From NCBI GenBank assembly GCA_030686995.1, contig CM060709.1:11182872-11246871 (forward strand): a stretch of 64,000 bases of DNA, in the 5' to 3' direction. Of the stretch, positions 23,032 through 34,886 are shown piece by piece. How positions within the stretch are numbered: the first letter of the stretch is position 1; the number at the start of each line of letters is the position of its first letter. The position numbers and the translations under genes are program-made. The notes beneath the pieces were generated by a model that saw only the letters and a list, made by a program, of their open reading frames with translations, did not search any database and had not been told where the DNA came from. Origin of the DNA: Artemisia argyi (Eukaryota > Streptophyta > Magnoliopsida > Asterales > Asteraceae).

Positions 23032-23951
23032 CCCTCCCCTCCTCATCCCCCAAAGCCGGACGGAAGCCGGTAAATTCCCAATGGTCCGAAAGACCCAACG
23101 CATATAAGAAAGACTAGGGTACTTGGCACGGCTCGATGATTGTCTCAGCCAACCTTTCGGCATGAGCAACATCATATTCACTCCTCTTGGGAAATGGATC
23201 GGACACATCTGAATCCGAATGCCTCCAAGGCATGGCAAAAGGAATGGCTCTCCTATCGATCAAGAAAAAGTGATATTTCCAGCCCTTCAGGCAGGAAGGA
23301 AACTCTTCGAAGCAAATCTTTCTATCCTTGTGCACACGTTTCTCAAAGGAAAACCAGCAACCTTGTTTGCTAAGTTTGTAAAAGACACGGAATAGAGGGG
23401 TGGTAGGAGGAATGTGCATGCTCCGGCAATACACCTCGAAAAGAGTAGCATGGTGCATTCCCAACGGAACCAATTGAGATACGTGAATTTTAAAATACCT
23501 AATAACATCTAAGAGAAAAGTAGAAAAAGGGACAGTAAGACCTCCGTCAAAGAAATACTCTGCGTATAAGCCAATGGCATCCGCAGGCAATCGATCCATC
23601 GTCATACCCGACGGAGGTACCCTCGGATGCAAATCCTTAGGAATCCTAAAAGTGTCCACTACCACAAGTACTTCACCATCATCCATCGTAGACGGCCTCA
23701 GATGTATATCCTTCTTGACATGTGAGCCCTCCGGCATGGATACATCCTCATATTCAAAAGACGCGGTAGACTCTGACATAATGGGTCCGACAGGGAGAGA
23801 AAAGATATAGCCAAAACAACAAAAATACTAAACGGACTCGGACGTACCTCAAAGACGGCGAGAATAATCGTTCGGAATACGGAACGGATAAGATGTGTCA
23901 GAGGTATGTGTGTGAGAAAAATAACAGTGGTGTAAATGAAGAAAATTGAGC

Positions 23952-23959
23952 TATTTATA
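23952..23959 (-). promoter_or_regulatory. TATA box of the opposite-strand gene in element 2
   Basis: Plus-strand TATTTATA reads TATAAATA on the minus strand, about 175 bases before the ATG at 23779, matching the spacing in element 1. Confidence 0.6.
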
Positions 23960-24216
23960 GACGGTAAAAAATGAGCGGGAAAAGACACGTCACCCGTAGG
24001 GCTAACATGTCAAGCATCCACGCCGTGTGTCTCACGAAACGCATACGTGTTCCAATCCAAACGACGCGGTAAAAAACGACGGCGCACCTTAAACGACACA
24101 TTAATTACTTTTAGCATCTTGCACACGACTCTAATGAAGGACGAAGCTACAACCTCTTCGGAAAGCTGCAAAAACTAAACTTAGTATCACACCATTGGCA
24201 TAACCAATACTATGAT
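23960..24216. other. Upstream region of the opposite-strand gene, non-coding
   Basis: This 260-bp stretch between the antisense TATA box and the polypurine tract is GC-richer than the array DNA and has no open frame. It holds several ACG/CGT-containing words (ACACGTCA, GACGACGGCG). The copia element broke element 1 inside this stretch, at the equivalent of about 24045. Confidence 0.5.
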
Positions 24217-24229
24217 ACTGGGGGGGACA
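24217..24229 (+). other. Polypurine tract of element 2
   Basis: ACTGGGGGGGACA directly precedes the 3' LTR start at 24230. Confidence 0.7.
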
Positions 24230-24779
24230 TGTTGGCATATATACCCTCCGGATATACAACGTACCTTCCGGATCCATATCAAGCTTAACATGGCCGAACG
24301 TGTCGGGAAAGAATAGATTAATATCCGAAAGGTCTAACGATAGCCGAAGAACCCCAGACATCCGGAAGACCTCACCGTTCGGATGATCCAGTAAGTACAT
24401 TAATCAAAGTACAAACAAGTACACTAAGTATATGATAATGGAGCACAAACTAGCGAACATTAAGGGCTAAGTACAAACCAGCCTGGCGTTCCATATGGAA
24501 AGTCTATAAATAGAGAAGAAATCTTCATTTAAGGTTAACTAATTTTCTCCTACTCTCTAGTTTTATTCATACTTTCTCTCACTAAGAACATATACTTACT
24601 CTCACGCCGGAGGTTAGTCCTGGGATACATTCTCGGGGCGAGTCTAACGGACGTGTTTATTTTGCAGATATCCGAAGCAATATACCATACACAAGAGCTA
24701 CACCGAATCCGAAGGACTCACTCTAGTCCGAAGGATTCATCTCGCTTGTCCGAAGTAGAAGCAAACTTTTACTTCAACA
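24230..24779 (+). repeat. 3' LTR of Tat element 2
   Basis: The 550-bp LTR runs from TGTTGGCATA to CTTCAACA. The TATA box is at 24505-24512. Substitutions relative to the 5' LTR are scattered, with no insertions or deletions. Confidence 0.95.
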
Positions 24780-24784
24780 ATAGT

Positions 24785-26265
24785 CCATAGAATGATTCAT
24801 ATACATTGCCATAGAATTATTCATATACAACCAAATTTATTGAAAGGTGTTTGTGTAGAATAACGCAGTTCCAATTACTGTTGTCGCATTTTAGTCCTGG
24901 TATTTTAGTGTACATCTGAACTAAAAGATGGCTTCTTGTAATGTTTGGGTCATTTTGAAAAGACTGAATATAATGTGTTTGTTTGAATAATTTGTGGCAA
25001 CCAATATCTATGATCGACCAAGAAATAGTAGAGATGGTATTGTTTCCAGTAGTGAAAATAATGGCTTCGTGGAATTGTTGTTCGAGCATCTGACCTGGAC
25101 ATTGCAACTGTTCTTGGGATGAGTTTCCCTTCACGCATCGGTACACACCCATTTTAGCGCCTAGCTTTTTCACTTGCCAATTATTATCATCTATCATTGG
25201 TTTTTTACCACACATGGTGGCAATGACATGTTTGCTAAGTAGATCTATGGGGTACAGTAGCTCGATCTTCTGCCTATACATTCATACAATTTGCCAAAAA
25301 CCGTTCAAAAATTAGAAAATAACTTTCAAGCATCTTGTTCAAAAACTTAATAGTTCTTCTGTTTTGTTGACAGTGGTGGCATCATCTTCTGGGCAGACTC
25401 AAATGGAAGTAAACGCCTATATACAAGGAAAACTGAAAAAGTGAAAAGTGTTTGCGGTTGGTCAACGTCAACCTGGTCCGTTTCAACCCCAACTAAAAGT
25501 AATGATTTGATTTCTGTGAATAAAGATGCTAGAATCAAAATTTAAAAATAGTTTTATTTCGTGTGTAACATATAAATATGTATTTGCAGAGTGTACCTAC
25601 ATCTTAGCGTGGACGAATATAACTGAGAGTATATGCAAGAGTTACACGAAGAACATCGCCAAATAGATCTAGTCTAATACCTGAAGACTTAAAACAGAAA
25701 ATTAAGAAGGCTTAATTGCTTTTTTTCAGATTTGAATAATTTAGTTTTCGGTCATAGAATCCAGTAGTTAAAGTTACATACTAACATGGTTCCAAGATTT
25801 GTTGAGATTTTGTATGTGTAAAGTTTGCATATTGAGGCTTTGGAGACTGACCAACTGATACTAATTTCTCAAGTTCCAAGTATTACTTTCAAACTGCGTA
25901 TCCGAACACCTACTAATGTAATGGAATGTTTATCTAGGTCTCTCCTCATATGTAATGGTAATCTATAGGCGCTACACTACTACTCGATCATACTTATAGG
26001 ATAAGGTTTCTTGTGTGACATAAGCGGAACAATGATGCTATTGTACCTCCTCAAGTCTGTAGGCAATGGGCATTAGACATTGCTGAAAAGTGTAAACCAT
26101 GGTCCAGTCCCTTGATAGAACAGACAAGATTAGTTCCCAATCTGAAGCACAACAGATGATCGAGGTTGTGAGATAGAAATTTATAGAGAATGGGCCACTT
26201 CACCATATTTGTCTTGATGTAGTTGAAGAATTCATTGTACGCTGAGGACATCTTGGTGTTGGAAA
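24785..26265 (+). pseudogene. AIM1-like: AIM1-like pseudogene fragments: Ee, Ef, X, Ea (5' of the LINE)
   Basis: Ee (25009-25140) reads as the C-terminal part of a peroxisomal multifunctional protein, with the residues DQEIVEMVLFPVV and, after a frameshift, SDLDIATVLGMSFPS; a donor GTACAC follows at 25141. Intron acceptor TTGACAG ends at 25373. Ef (25374-25432) begins GGIIFWADS and then breaks off. Block X follows an acceptor-like TTTGCAG at 25588. Ea (26030-26265) carries the DAIVPP region with an internal deletion and is cut at its end by the LINE. Introns are kept, so this is a DNA-level copy and not a retrocopy. In the living gene the protein performs hydration and dehydrogenation in peroxisomal fatty acid beta-oxidation. 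Confidence 0.75.
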
Positions 26266-26273
26266 CTAAGGAC

Positions 26274-27177
26274 GGCATGGAGAAGGTTATTGAAGGAGGA
26301 CCGTGGTTAATCAGTCTTTTCCCTCTGTTTTTAAATGTTTGGACTCCTAATACTATATACTGAAAAAAGACAAAATTAAGAGTGCCCCTATTTGGGTCAA
26401 GTTGCATCATGTCCCAATAGTGGCTTACTCTGAGGTGGGTTTGAGTCTGATCACTACCCAAATTGGTCGTCCAATCATGTTGGATACGTACACGAGCAGT
26501 ATGCATCTTAGGTCTTGGGGTCATAATGAATATGCTAGGGCATTAGTGGAGGTTTCTGCTGAGGAGGATTTGCTGGAATCACTGGTAATTGCGATCCCTC
26601 ACAATGATGGGAAAGGCCATTCGTTGGCTACAATAGATATAGAGTATGAATGGACGCCCCCCGATGTGCTACATGCAAGGTTTTTGATCACATGGATAAC
26701 GAATGTCCTAAACTTCCCAAGGTTGTGGAGAATAAGGAGGTGGAAGCTGATGGTTTCAATGAAGTGAAGAAAAAGAAACATAAGCCGAAACAAAATAAAC
26801 AATTGGATGGTGTTAGGCTTACGAAGCCTAAACCTACTTTCTATTATCGTCGTGTTGAAAAGGGTGAGACTTCCCAACCTGTGGTGAAAAAAAATAACCC
26901 TAAGGTTCCCGAGCCTAAGCAGACTTGTAAAGAGGGGCCCGGCAATAATGAAACTAATGTGAGTGTTGAAAACTCATTTGGTGCTTTGTCGATGGTGGAT
27001 GACACTGATGATAATATTTGGGGTGCGAATGAACATGGGAAGGAGGCGAATACTATTCTAAACGAGAGTGATTCTGATATTGAGGAACATACTATGGAAG
27101 ATAGTAATGGTAAATGTATTGCTGAAATTGAAACGAAGGGGGCAAGCACTCCCGCGACTGAGGTTTCCAATGATTAG
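26274..27177 (+). pseudogene. LINE ORF1 (DUF4283-like, zinc knuckle), 5'-truncated
   Basis: The frame opens with the residues VIEGGPWLI and PIWVKLHHVP, which resemble the DUF4283 domain of plant L1 ORF1 proteins. A CCHC zinc knuckle (CATCKVFDHMDNEC) is encoded at 26665-26706. A one-base loss near 26663, in a run of C, separates the two parts. The C-terminal half is lysine-rich, then acidic, ending at TAG 27175-27177. The N-terminal start is missing. The protein would bind LINE RNA. Confidence 0.8.
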
Positions 27178-30100
27178 CATCGCCTCATGGAATATTAGGG
27201 GGCTGAACTTCTCCCCTAAGCAAAGTGAAGTTCGGCAAGTTATTTATGATAACAAGTTGTCGGTTTTTGCCATTTTAGAGTCGCATGCTAGGGAATCTAA
27301 TTTGGTAAAGCTGTGTTCTAATGTCTTTAAGCATTGGGATTGGACCTCAAGTGGTAACTTATGTGTAAAGGGTACTCGTATCATTCTTGGATGGAATAAT
27401 TATGATGTTGATGTCACGGTTATCTCGCAAAGTGACCAAGTCATTCATGCTCGTATTTGGTTGAAATCTGAGAAGAAGGAGTTCTATTGCTCATTTATTT
27501 ATGGGAATAATAGATACACTCATAGACGTGCTCTTTGGGAAAATATTTGCGTCCATAAGAAGTATGTCCGCAATCGTCCATGGTGCCTCCTTGGTGATTT
27601 TAACGCTGCTCTTTTCTTGGCTGATAGTATGGCAGGGTCTTCTAGGATGGATATTGCTATGCGGGAATTCAAAGAGTGTGTTGCTGAAATTGAAGTTATG
27701 GATGTTCCTAGTTCGGGGCTCTAGTTCACATGGAACCAAAAAACTAAAGTTATTGATGGCCTTTTGAAAAAAATCTGGGTAATGTGCAATTTAGTGACTC
27801 GTTTATAGGAAGTCATGCTGTCTTCCATCCATACCGAATCTCCGATCATGCTCTCGCTGTGCTAAAGATTCCTACTGTTGTCAAGAGTACTCCTAAGCCT
27901 TTTAAATTTGCTAATATATTGACACAACATGTAAGGTTTAAAGAGGTGGTGAATGAGGGTTGGTTGCTGGAAGTCTCGGGTTTTTGTATGTTTCGGCTTA
28001 TCAAAAAGTTAAAGAATCTGAAGAAGCCTTTTCGTAAGCTATTATATGATCATGGTAACATACATGATAACGTTAATAGGTTAAGAACGGAGTTGGATAG
28101 AGTGCAAGCTGATTTGGATGAGGATCCCTTTAATGTTGTTCTTCGTGAGGAAGAGATGGCCTATGTCAAAGCATATAACAATGCAATCCTTATGCAAGAG
28201 CGATTCCTAAAACAAAAGGCAAAAATCCTATGGCTTAAGGAAGGTTATTCAAATTCGGCATACTTCCATAAAGCGGTTAAAGGAAGGGTAAGTAGAAGTT
28301 GAACAAATGTGGTAACTGACTCGGCTGGTAATGTTTTTGAGAATGACCAGGTGGCGAATGCTTTTATTGCTCACTATGAAGTTTTTCTTGGCCAAGAGGG
28401 ACATACTTCAGCTCTTAATTCTCAAGGTTTGTTCGAACAAATTCTTGATAATACAACGGCTGATGACATGATTAGGAATGTTAGTGACAATGAAATTAAG
28501 GAGGCTATGTTTTCTATGGGCAATGATAAATCTCCGGGCCCAGATGGATATACGGCGGCGTTCTTTAAAGAGGCTTGGGATATTGTCGGAAATGATTTAA
28601 TCAAAACTGTTAAGGAATTTTTTACTAATGGCAAACTCTTAAAGGAGCTTAATCACACGATTATTGCTCTTATTCCCAAGGTTCAAACCCCATCACGGGT
28701 GAATGATTACCGGCCGATTTCTTGTTGCAATGTCTTGTTTAAGTGCATTAGTAAGGTCATTACTAATCGCATTAAAGGTAGTTTGAAAGACCTAATTATT
28801 TCGAATCAATCGGCCTTTGTTCCGGGCTGTAGTATTTCCGATAACATCTTACTTACTCAAGAGTTAATGCATAATTATCATTTGGATCGAGGAGTTCCTA
28901 GGTGTGCTTTTAAAGTTGACATCCAAAAGGCTTACGACACGGTTGACTAGGGTTTTCTTATGGAGGCTCTTAGAGGGTTTGGGTTTCATGAAAGGATGAT
29001 TTTGTGGATCATGGAGTGTGTGACGACTACTTCTTTCTCCATTAGTATTATGGGTCTCTCCATGGCCATTTTAAAGGTAAAAGAGATCTTCGTCAAGGTG
29101 ATCCTCTCTCTCCTTATTTATTTACTATCGTTATGGAGGTGCTTACTCTCATGTTAAAGCGTCGGGTTCGAGAGGGCGATGGTTTTACTTTTCACCGATA
29201 TTGCTCGAAAATGGAAGTGATTAACTTGTGCTTTGCTGATGATTTATTTTTGTTTGCCCATGGGGATGTCCAATCGGCTAAAATCATTATGGAATCCTTG
29301 GATGAGTTTAAACTCGTTTCTGGTTTAACGCCAAGCCTTCCGAAGAGCACCGCGTATTTTTGCAATGTCCTAAATCATGTTAAGCTTGCAATTCTTCAGG
29401 TTATGCCGTTTGAAGAGGGGCGTCTTCCGGTGAAATATCTTGGTGTTCTGTTAGTTCCGTCTAGACTTGTACACAAAGATTGTAAGGAGCTAATTGAAAA
29501 GGTCGAGGCTCGTATCAATGATTGGAAAAATAAGTCTTTATCAATAGCGGGCAGATTACAATTGGTGCAATCGGTTATTGCTTCTATGCATGTATATTGG
29601 GCTTCAGTTTTTATCCTTCCTACGCGTATTCTTCCTGATATTGAACAACTTATGAGAGGTTTTTTATGGTGTCAAGGTAGTATGCGCAAAGGAAAGGCGA
29701 AGGTTGCTTGGGATGTAGTGTGTTTGCCCAAAGATGAAGGAGGTCTTGGCGTTAGGAGATTAGATTTCTTCAACAAAGCGCTTATGTCGGTTCATATTTG
29801 GAAGCTCTTATTAAGGAAGGATTCTTTATGGGTAAAATGGATACACTTGTACAAGATAAAGGATCAGAATTTTTGGGATATTCCATGCCGTGGTAACATG
29901 ACTTGGGGATGGAGGAAGGTTTTGCAGCTTCGTCCTTGTATTCGTGAATTTATATGGCACAAAATAGGAGATGGAACGAGCACTTCTCTTTGGTTTGATC
30001 AGTGGTGCTCCCTTTGTCCTCTTGCTGATTTCATTTCATCTAGAGATATATTTCGAGCCGGTTTGAATTTGTCTACAAAAGTAGCAGATCTTATTAGTTT

Positions 30101-30809
30101 AGGTACATTGGAATGGCCTCATAAGTTAGGGGTTAAATACCCTAATGTTCTTCTTATTTCGTCTCCTATGCTGAATCAAGGTGTTAAAGACAAGTTGGAA
30201 TGGCGGTCTCGTTATGGTGCTATTCAGCCCTTTGCGGTTAATTTGGTTTGGCAAGATATCCGTCCGAGAGATGTTAAGGTTGCGTGGGTCGATGCGGTTT
30301 GGTTTTCAAATTGTATTCCTAGACATGCGTTTAACCTTTGGCTAATTATCAAAAGAAAGTTGAAGACTCAAGATCGTTTAAGAAGCTAGGATATATCGAA
30401 CTCGGTTGCTGCTAATTGTCCTCTTTGTGAGTCCCAACCAGACTCACATGAGCATCTAGTCTTTGATTGCCCTTTCTCTACGCAGGTGTGGCTTCATATG
30501 AGGGATATGGCAGATTTGTCTCACCTTCCTCCATATTTTGATGAGATTCTTTAGTATATTGTTCCTATGGCAAAGAGAAGAACGTCTAAGAATGTTATTT
30601 CTAAACTGGTTCTTGCTGCCTCAGCATACTTCATTTGGCAAGAGAGGAATGAACGTATCTTTAAAGGAAATAAGTGTACGTTCAGCCAAGTTAATGAATG
30701 TATCATGTTGGCCATTCGTCTCAAGCTAATGTCTTGTCGCTTCAAGAAGTCCAAGGTTGGTTTGGATCTCATGCAGCATTGGAAGCTCCCGGAGGGGTTA
30801 TTATTTTAG
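27170..30809 (+). pseudogene. LINE ORF2: endonuclease, reverse transcriptase, C-terminal zinc finger
   Basis: The start ATG at 27170 overlaps the ORF1 stop (ATGATTAG). Domains in order: APE-type endonuclease (ASWNIRGLN; LLGDFNA), reverse transcriptase (NDKSPGPDGY, IALIPKV, NDYRPISCCN, DPLSPYLF, and FADD at 29232-29243), and a C-terminal zf-RVT-type finger (CPLCESQ...HEHLVFDC, about 30416-30470). It is broken by stops at 27722, 28300, 28948, 30387 and near 30553 and by frameshifts near 27770 and 29055. Total length of about 1,200 codons fits a plant L1 ORF2. Confidence 0.9.
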
Positions 30810-31034
30810 TTTCCTATGTTTGTTGGTGTTTGTGTATGCACCATTAGGTGGTTTTTTCCGATTGGTGTTATTTGTTATGTAATAGTTATAGTTTAGACGG
30901 ATGGCTTGTCATCTGGTCTCTTAGAAGTTCAAGCTTTTGCTTGAGGTTAATGTGGCATTTCAGCCACATTCCATTGTACCTATTGGCTTTTGGGTTTTAT
31001 ATAATTTACCAGGGAAATTCCCCTTTACCTAAAA
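30810..31034 (+). other. LINE 3' untranslated tail
   Basis: It is non-coding, T-rich, and ends directly at the 3' target duplication. Confidence 0.7.
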
Positions 31035-31050
31035 ATCTTAGTGTTGGAAA

Positions 31051-31400
31051 GGTATGGAAAAATGGGCGGGGTTAGGTCACGGGCCATATAAGGATATCTT
31101 ATTTCGTACATGCTAACACGGGTCGGGTTGGCTGAAAGGCACTTCTTGCCATCTTTTTGAATTTATAAGTAGTATGTAAAAGATTCAAATGATGGAGTAA
31201 ATAAGGTGCACTCATGAGTTACTTCAGACGCCTTTCATCCCGTTTCCTTATAACACATTGTTTTTATTTTACCTCTTTTGACATTAGAATTGTACAAAAA
31301 TTATATTCCTCATGAGGCCAAGGTTTTTAACAAGCTTGTAGTTCCCAAGGGGGCAAAAGTCATCTTAATGTGTTCCTTTCACCGCATACAAACTAAGTTA
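31051..31400 (+). pseudogene. AIM1-like: AIM1-like fragment: intron and Eb (3' of the LINE)
   Basis: The intron sequence that follows Ea resumes at 31051 (GGTATGG, a donor-like start). Eb (about 31311-31396) encodes the linker EAKVFNKLVV, a short helix after the hydratase domain, with a stop-free but altered C-terminal part. It then passes into module R. Confidence 0.65.
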
Positions 31401-31620
31401 GGAGAAAACAAAAATGAAAATAAAAAGTTAACAAAGTGTACAAATTATGCACAGGATAACTTTGCTATGATACATGTATCATGTTAACATAATATCCCAT
31501 GAAGAACATAATACACCAAACTCAACTTGAACAACTAGTACATACCTCGCTATATAAAGTAGCATGTTTTCTTCTCATTTATCAATGTGGGACATTTGCA
31601 GTTTACTCATATATTCATGT
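31401..31620 (+). repeat. Module R copy (box at about 31550)
   Basis: It contains AAAAGTTAACAAAGTGTACA, the ACACCAAACTCAACTTGAA phrase, and CTCGCTATATAAAGTAGC. It stops after GTGGGACATTTGCAG, beyond which the sequence is unrelated. Confidence 0.75.
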
Positions 31621-33950
31621 CAGCTTAGGAGATGGTATCGATGGCGGTGATTACATTATGCAAGCGGGACAGCCACACATGGTCACCATTTGGAGAGCCT
31701 CCAATTTAGTATATCTTCATTTGTATTTAAACATGTCTAAGTATATTGTGTTTTGAATTTTTATTGCAAAATACTATCAAACTTGATCAAATAAAAACCC
31801 ACACCATACATATTAAAAAGAGCAAAAACCTTATATTAGATATGGAACAATTTGCATAATATTAATGAACTATCTATTTTCTATAATGGTTAAGCTTTTT
31901 GTGATCTACGTGACCTCATTTGTAGCTTCGCACTGGGCCACCCAAATTAATAAGACGGCCTGGTATCGGTAAGAAGAAAAACTAAAATAAGAAGAATGAA
32001 AACACGAAGAATTTTTATGAGAGATGCATTTACTTTTGTAGATGCATATGAAATGTATGATTGTGGTTTACTTGCACATATCTCATTTTAATTTTTCTTC
32101 TCATTGGATCCTAACTCAGATATTTTGTAGCTAGTATATGTTTGGATTCAAACAAGTTGTGGACTGAAAATTGCCTGCGTTCGGGTTCAAGTAGGTTGTG
32201 GACTAATCAAAATTCAGTTTGTATCGACAAAACTGAATTGAACACCAACTATATGTCAGGAATTTATAAATTGTAATACAAAGTGTAAAATACATAAATC
32301 GAAAAATTACAACCACGTGATTGAGGCCTGCAATTAGCAATGTCCTAAAACAGAATTTCGCTCCAATTGGTGGGACTGTTTTGAGAATACAACAATCAAA
32401 TCAAGATTAAAACTTGAATGTGACCAATCTGAATGAATGCTTCATGATGGATTATGATGTTGTATATATAGCGCATGAAGAGGTGTCTCCAACAGTTGCA
32501 ACTCTTCAAAATACTGTTATGGTATAACTGACAAAGAATAAACGTTGCAATTGTTAATGAACCGGCACAATGAAAAACCTAAAACTGGTTAATCAAAATT
32601 AATTCCATATTTTTCAATTAGAACCCAAAGACCAAAAGCTCATCATTTGTCCATTTGATTATCTCTATTATAAAGCTCAATTTAGCATAATTAAGCCTAA
32701 GATTCACCGCCAAGCCAACTAATATGGATTTCAATTATTTGATAGGCTTTGGTGGAAGAAGTCGTTATAAAGAGATTGGTTTCATTGTAGCTCCTATGTG
32801 GGATTAGTTTTCCATGTTCCAACACTCTATATTCAGTCCAATTCCTTGTTTTATGTGGTTGTAAAATTTGGTTCTTGCTCGAGTTTGATCCATTCAAAGT
32901 TGGAACCTGATGATATCTAACACCAAGAAGAACCAGCATGTCCATGGAATTGATTCCTTTTAATAGAATGTTGAGTCTATCTTCATGTTTTAAACTTGCA
33001 CTTGTAGCATTTTATGAATGTCATATGCTTTTGATGTAACTATGTATTAATCAATGTTACCAAGGATTATTTTATATTTTAAATCTGAGGAACTTATGTC
33101 CTTTTTCCATACTTAGAGGCTTAGAAATTGCAATGGTTTCTCATCGCCCATTTTTTTACTCTCTCAACAACTATAAACACTTTGTCTCTCTAAAACTAAT
33201 TTTTAATTTTTATTGATTTTATATAAAAGTTGGACTTTTATATTTGGGAGGTTTGCCATGTGAAGAAGAGTTCAATGATTTTTTTTGGTTTTATTAGTCG
33301 GGGCCGAAAATTCAACTAAAGCTTATTTAGTTTTGTCATTTATAAAAAAGATGGTAATATTAGAAACGCTACTCAAATAATCATTGAAAATATCATTTTA
33401 TTCCCATTACCGCTAGTTTTATTAAATGTAATCTACATCTTTTTTTCAAAATCGTGAATTATTTGTCGGCGGTCGATCTCTTATAGCTTGTAATTGGTCT
33501 AAGAGGGATTAATTGGATTGGAGTTTCCAACAAGTTTTAGGTATTTCTAATGATTTTTGTGTATTCCCCGCAAGATTGTTCTTAAAAATAACTAGTTATA
33601 GATATAAATAGTGACTATAAATGAATAACAAGTTTACGTCGAGTTTTTGGTATTTCCGGAGATATTTGTAAGTTTCTAACAAGTTTGACCATGGTTGACC
33701 GATTTGTTTGACCGAATTACTCAAATGAAAAAGGTTGGTTTCAATTAAAGCCTAAACGGTGATTAATCGGCTTTATAGGCTTTTCTTTTCAACGTTACAT
33801 GATACTTCAAATAGGGACATGACTAAGCAAAGAATGATATTTTCTTTAGAATACCTAGGGAAAGTTATAATTCTTTTTTGTTTTTGATGTACGTGGTTTA
33901 ATAGGTTTTCTCATGATTGTTTTTAAACATCTAATTCTTCTAATAATAAA
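31621..33950. other. Unassigned AT-rich DNA
   Basis: I see no gene, LTR end or repeat structure here. An 82-codon minus-strand frame (32697-32945) has no motif I recognise. The 33720-33790 stretch has GATTAATCGG phrases, not assignable. Confidence 0.5.
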
Positions 33951-34886
33951 CTAGCAAGGTACCCGCGCGTTGCAGTGGCGGGTACCATAAAATAAAATTT
34001 TTCAATGGAATTAATAAAAATGTCACGGGATGTCATTCCGACACCTAAATTTGCTTGGTCACAGCTTTGTGTATCGAGTCGAGTTTTATTGAGTCGAGTC
34101 TTGGTCACAAGTTCATATCTAGGTTAAGATGGAGGGTTGTACATTATGTTTAAATGATTGTAATATTGGGTGTAGGGGTGTTTTTAATGCTATTAATGTA
34201 GAATGAGGGTTGTACATTGTGTTTAAATGATTGTAATATTGGGTGTAGGGATGTTTTTAATGCAATTAATGTAGAATGAGTGTTGTACATTGGTTTTAAA
34301 TGATTGTAATACTGGGTGTATAGGGGTATTTTTAATGCTATTAATGTAGAATGAGGGTTGTACATTGTGTTTAAATAATTGTAATATTGGGTGTAATGGT
34401 GTTTTCAATGCTATTAATGTAGAATTCTAAGAAAAGTGGTCTGATTTCGATTCATGCTAGTTTTTGTTGTACACAATGCTTTGGTTGTCGTAATTATGAA
34501 AATTGCTTGCTTTAAAGTGTTGTAAACCATGCATCATTTTGTGTACATCTGAATTTTTTGAAGAGAGAGTTATTCCTCCATTATAAGTAGTATAGATTAT
34601 TTATTCAACGAAATTTGAGTTCAAGTCTCTCTTAAAGTTGACCAAGTCGACTTGGATTGGACATGCACTAGCAAGGCAACCGTGCTAAATGGCGGCAAAT
34701 AATTTGTTACATTTGTGATCATTGGTTTGTTTGTGTCGATCAATGTCTCAACAATCATGGACGGTTTTAGATGATGGTGAGAGGTGGTGGTGTGAGAAAC
34801 AGTAAAAGAGTGATAGCTAGTGTCACATTTTCATTTTGGATGTTAATGGAACTTGAGGATTAGAAACCTTTATGAAATAGTAGAGA
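33951..34886 (-). mobile_element. Non-autonomous Helitron, minus strand, with two possible 3' ends
   Basis: The 5' end on the minus strand is TCTCTACTATTTCATAAAGG, from 34886 after a host A, which is a canonical Helitron start. The 3' end is CTAG at 33951-33954 next to a host T, preceded on the minus strand by a stem with GGTACCCGCC and GCGGGTACC arms. A second CTAG with a weaker stem at 34668-34671 could end a shorter 219-bp form. The interior holds a 73-bp tandem repeat. Confidence 0.65.
34132..34426. repeat. 73-75-bp tandem repeat, four units, inside the Helitron
   Basis: The GAGGGTTGTACATT landmark (GAGTGTTGTACATT in the third unit) recurs at 34132, 34205, 34278 and 34353. The units differ by a few substitutions and a 2-bp insertion. 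Confidence 0.95.

Larger units (their letters stand above)
21379..23779 (-). pseudogene. Opposite-strand extra gene of Tat element 2, three exons
   Basis: It has the same layout as in element 1. Exon 1 (23779-23032) holds the PF04195-like domain, exon 2 (22946-22557) is basic, and exon 3 (22478-21379) is acidic and then coiled coil, ending SSDQNASVFT and stop. Breaks differ from those in element 1: a TAG at about 23114-23116, a CGA-to-TGA stop near 22321, and a TGA near 21688. The one-base deletion seen in element 1 is absent. The frame was therefore open when these copies diverged. Function unknown. Confidence 0.8.
13338..24779 (+). mobile_element. Complete Tat-lineage Ty3/gypsy element 2
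   Basis: The element has LTRs of 550 bp at both ends, a primer site, gag, pol, a 62-bp repeat array, an opposite-strand gene, and a polypurine tract, for 11,442 bp including a 1,410-bp solo LTR inside gag. ATAGT flanks it on both sides (13333-13337 and 24780-24784). The empty site GCCATAATATAGTCCATAG is present in other array copies, for example near 57465. Gag and pol contain several stops and one frameshift, so it is not autonomous now. Confidence 0.95.
26266..31034 (+). mobile_element. L1-type LINE, 5'-truncated, 4.77 kb
   Basis: It has two overlapping frames followed by a 225-bp 3' tail. The target duplication is ATCTTGGTGTTGGAAA at 26250-26265 and ATCTTAGTGTTGGAAA at 31035-31050, with one mismatch. 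Uninterrupted sites are seen in other Ea copies, for example at about 50602. The tail ends in CCTAAAA with no long poly(A). Confidence 0.9.

Noticed and set aside
24817..25281. 154-codon minus-strand frame
   Set aside because: It is a shadow of the Ee exon and its introns, which match a known protein on the plus strand.
31621..33950. 82-codon minus-strand frame at 32697-32945 as a gene
   Set aside because: No start context, motif or neighbour supports it; recorded as unassigned DNA.
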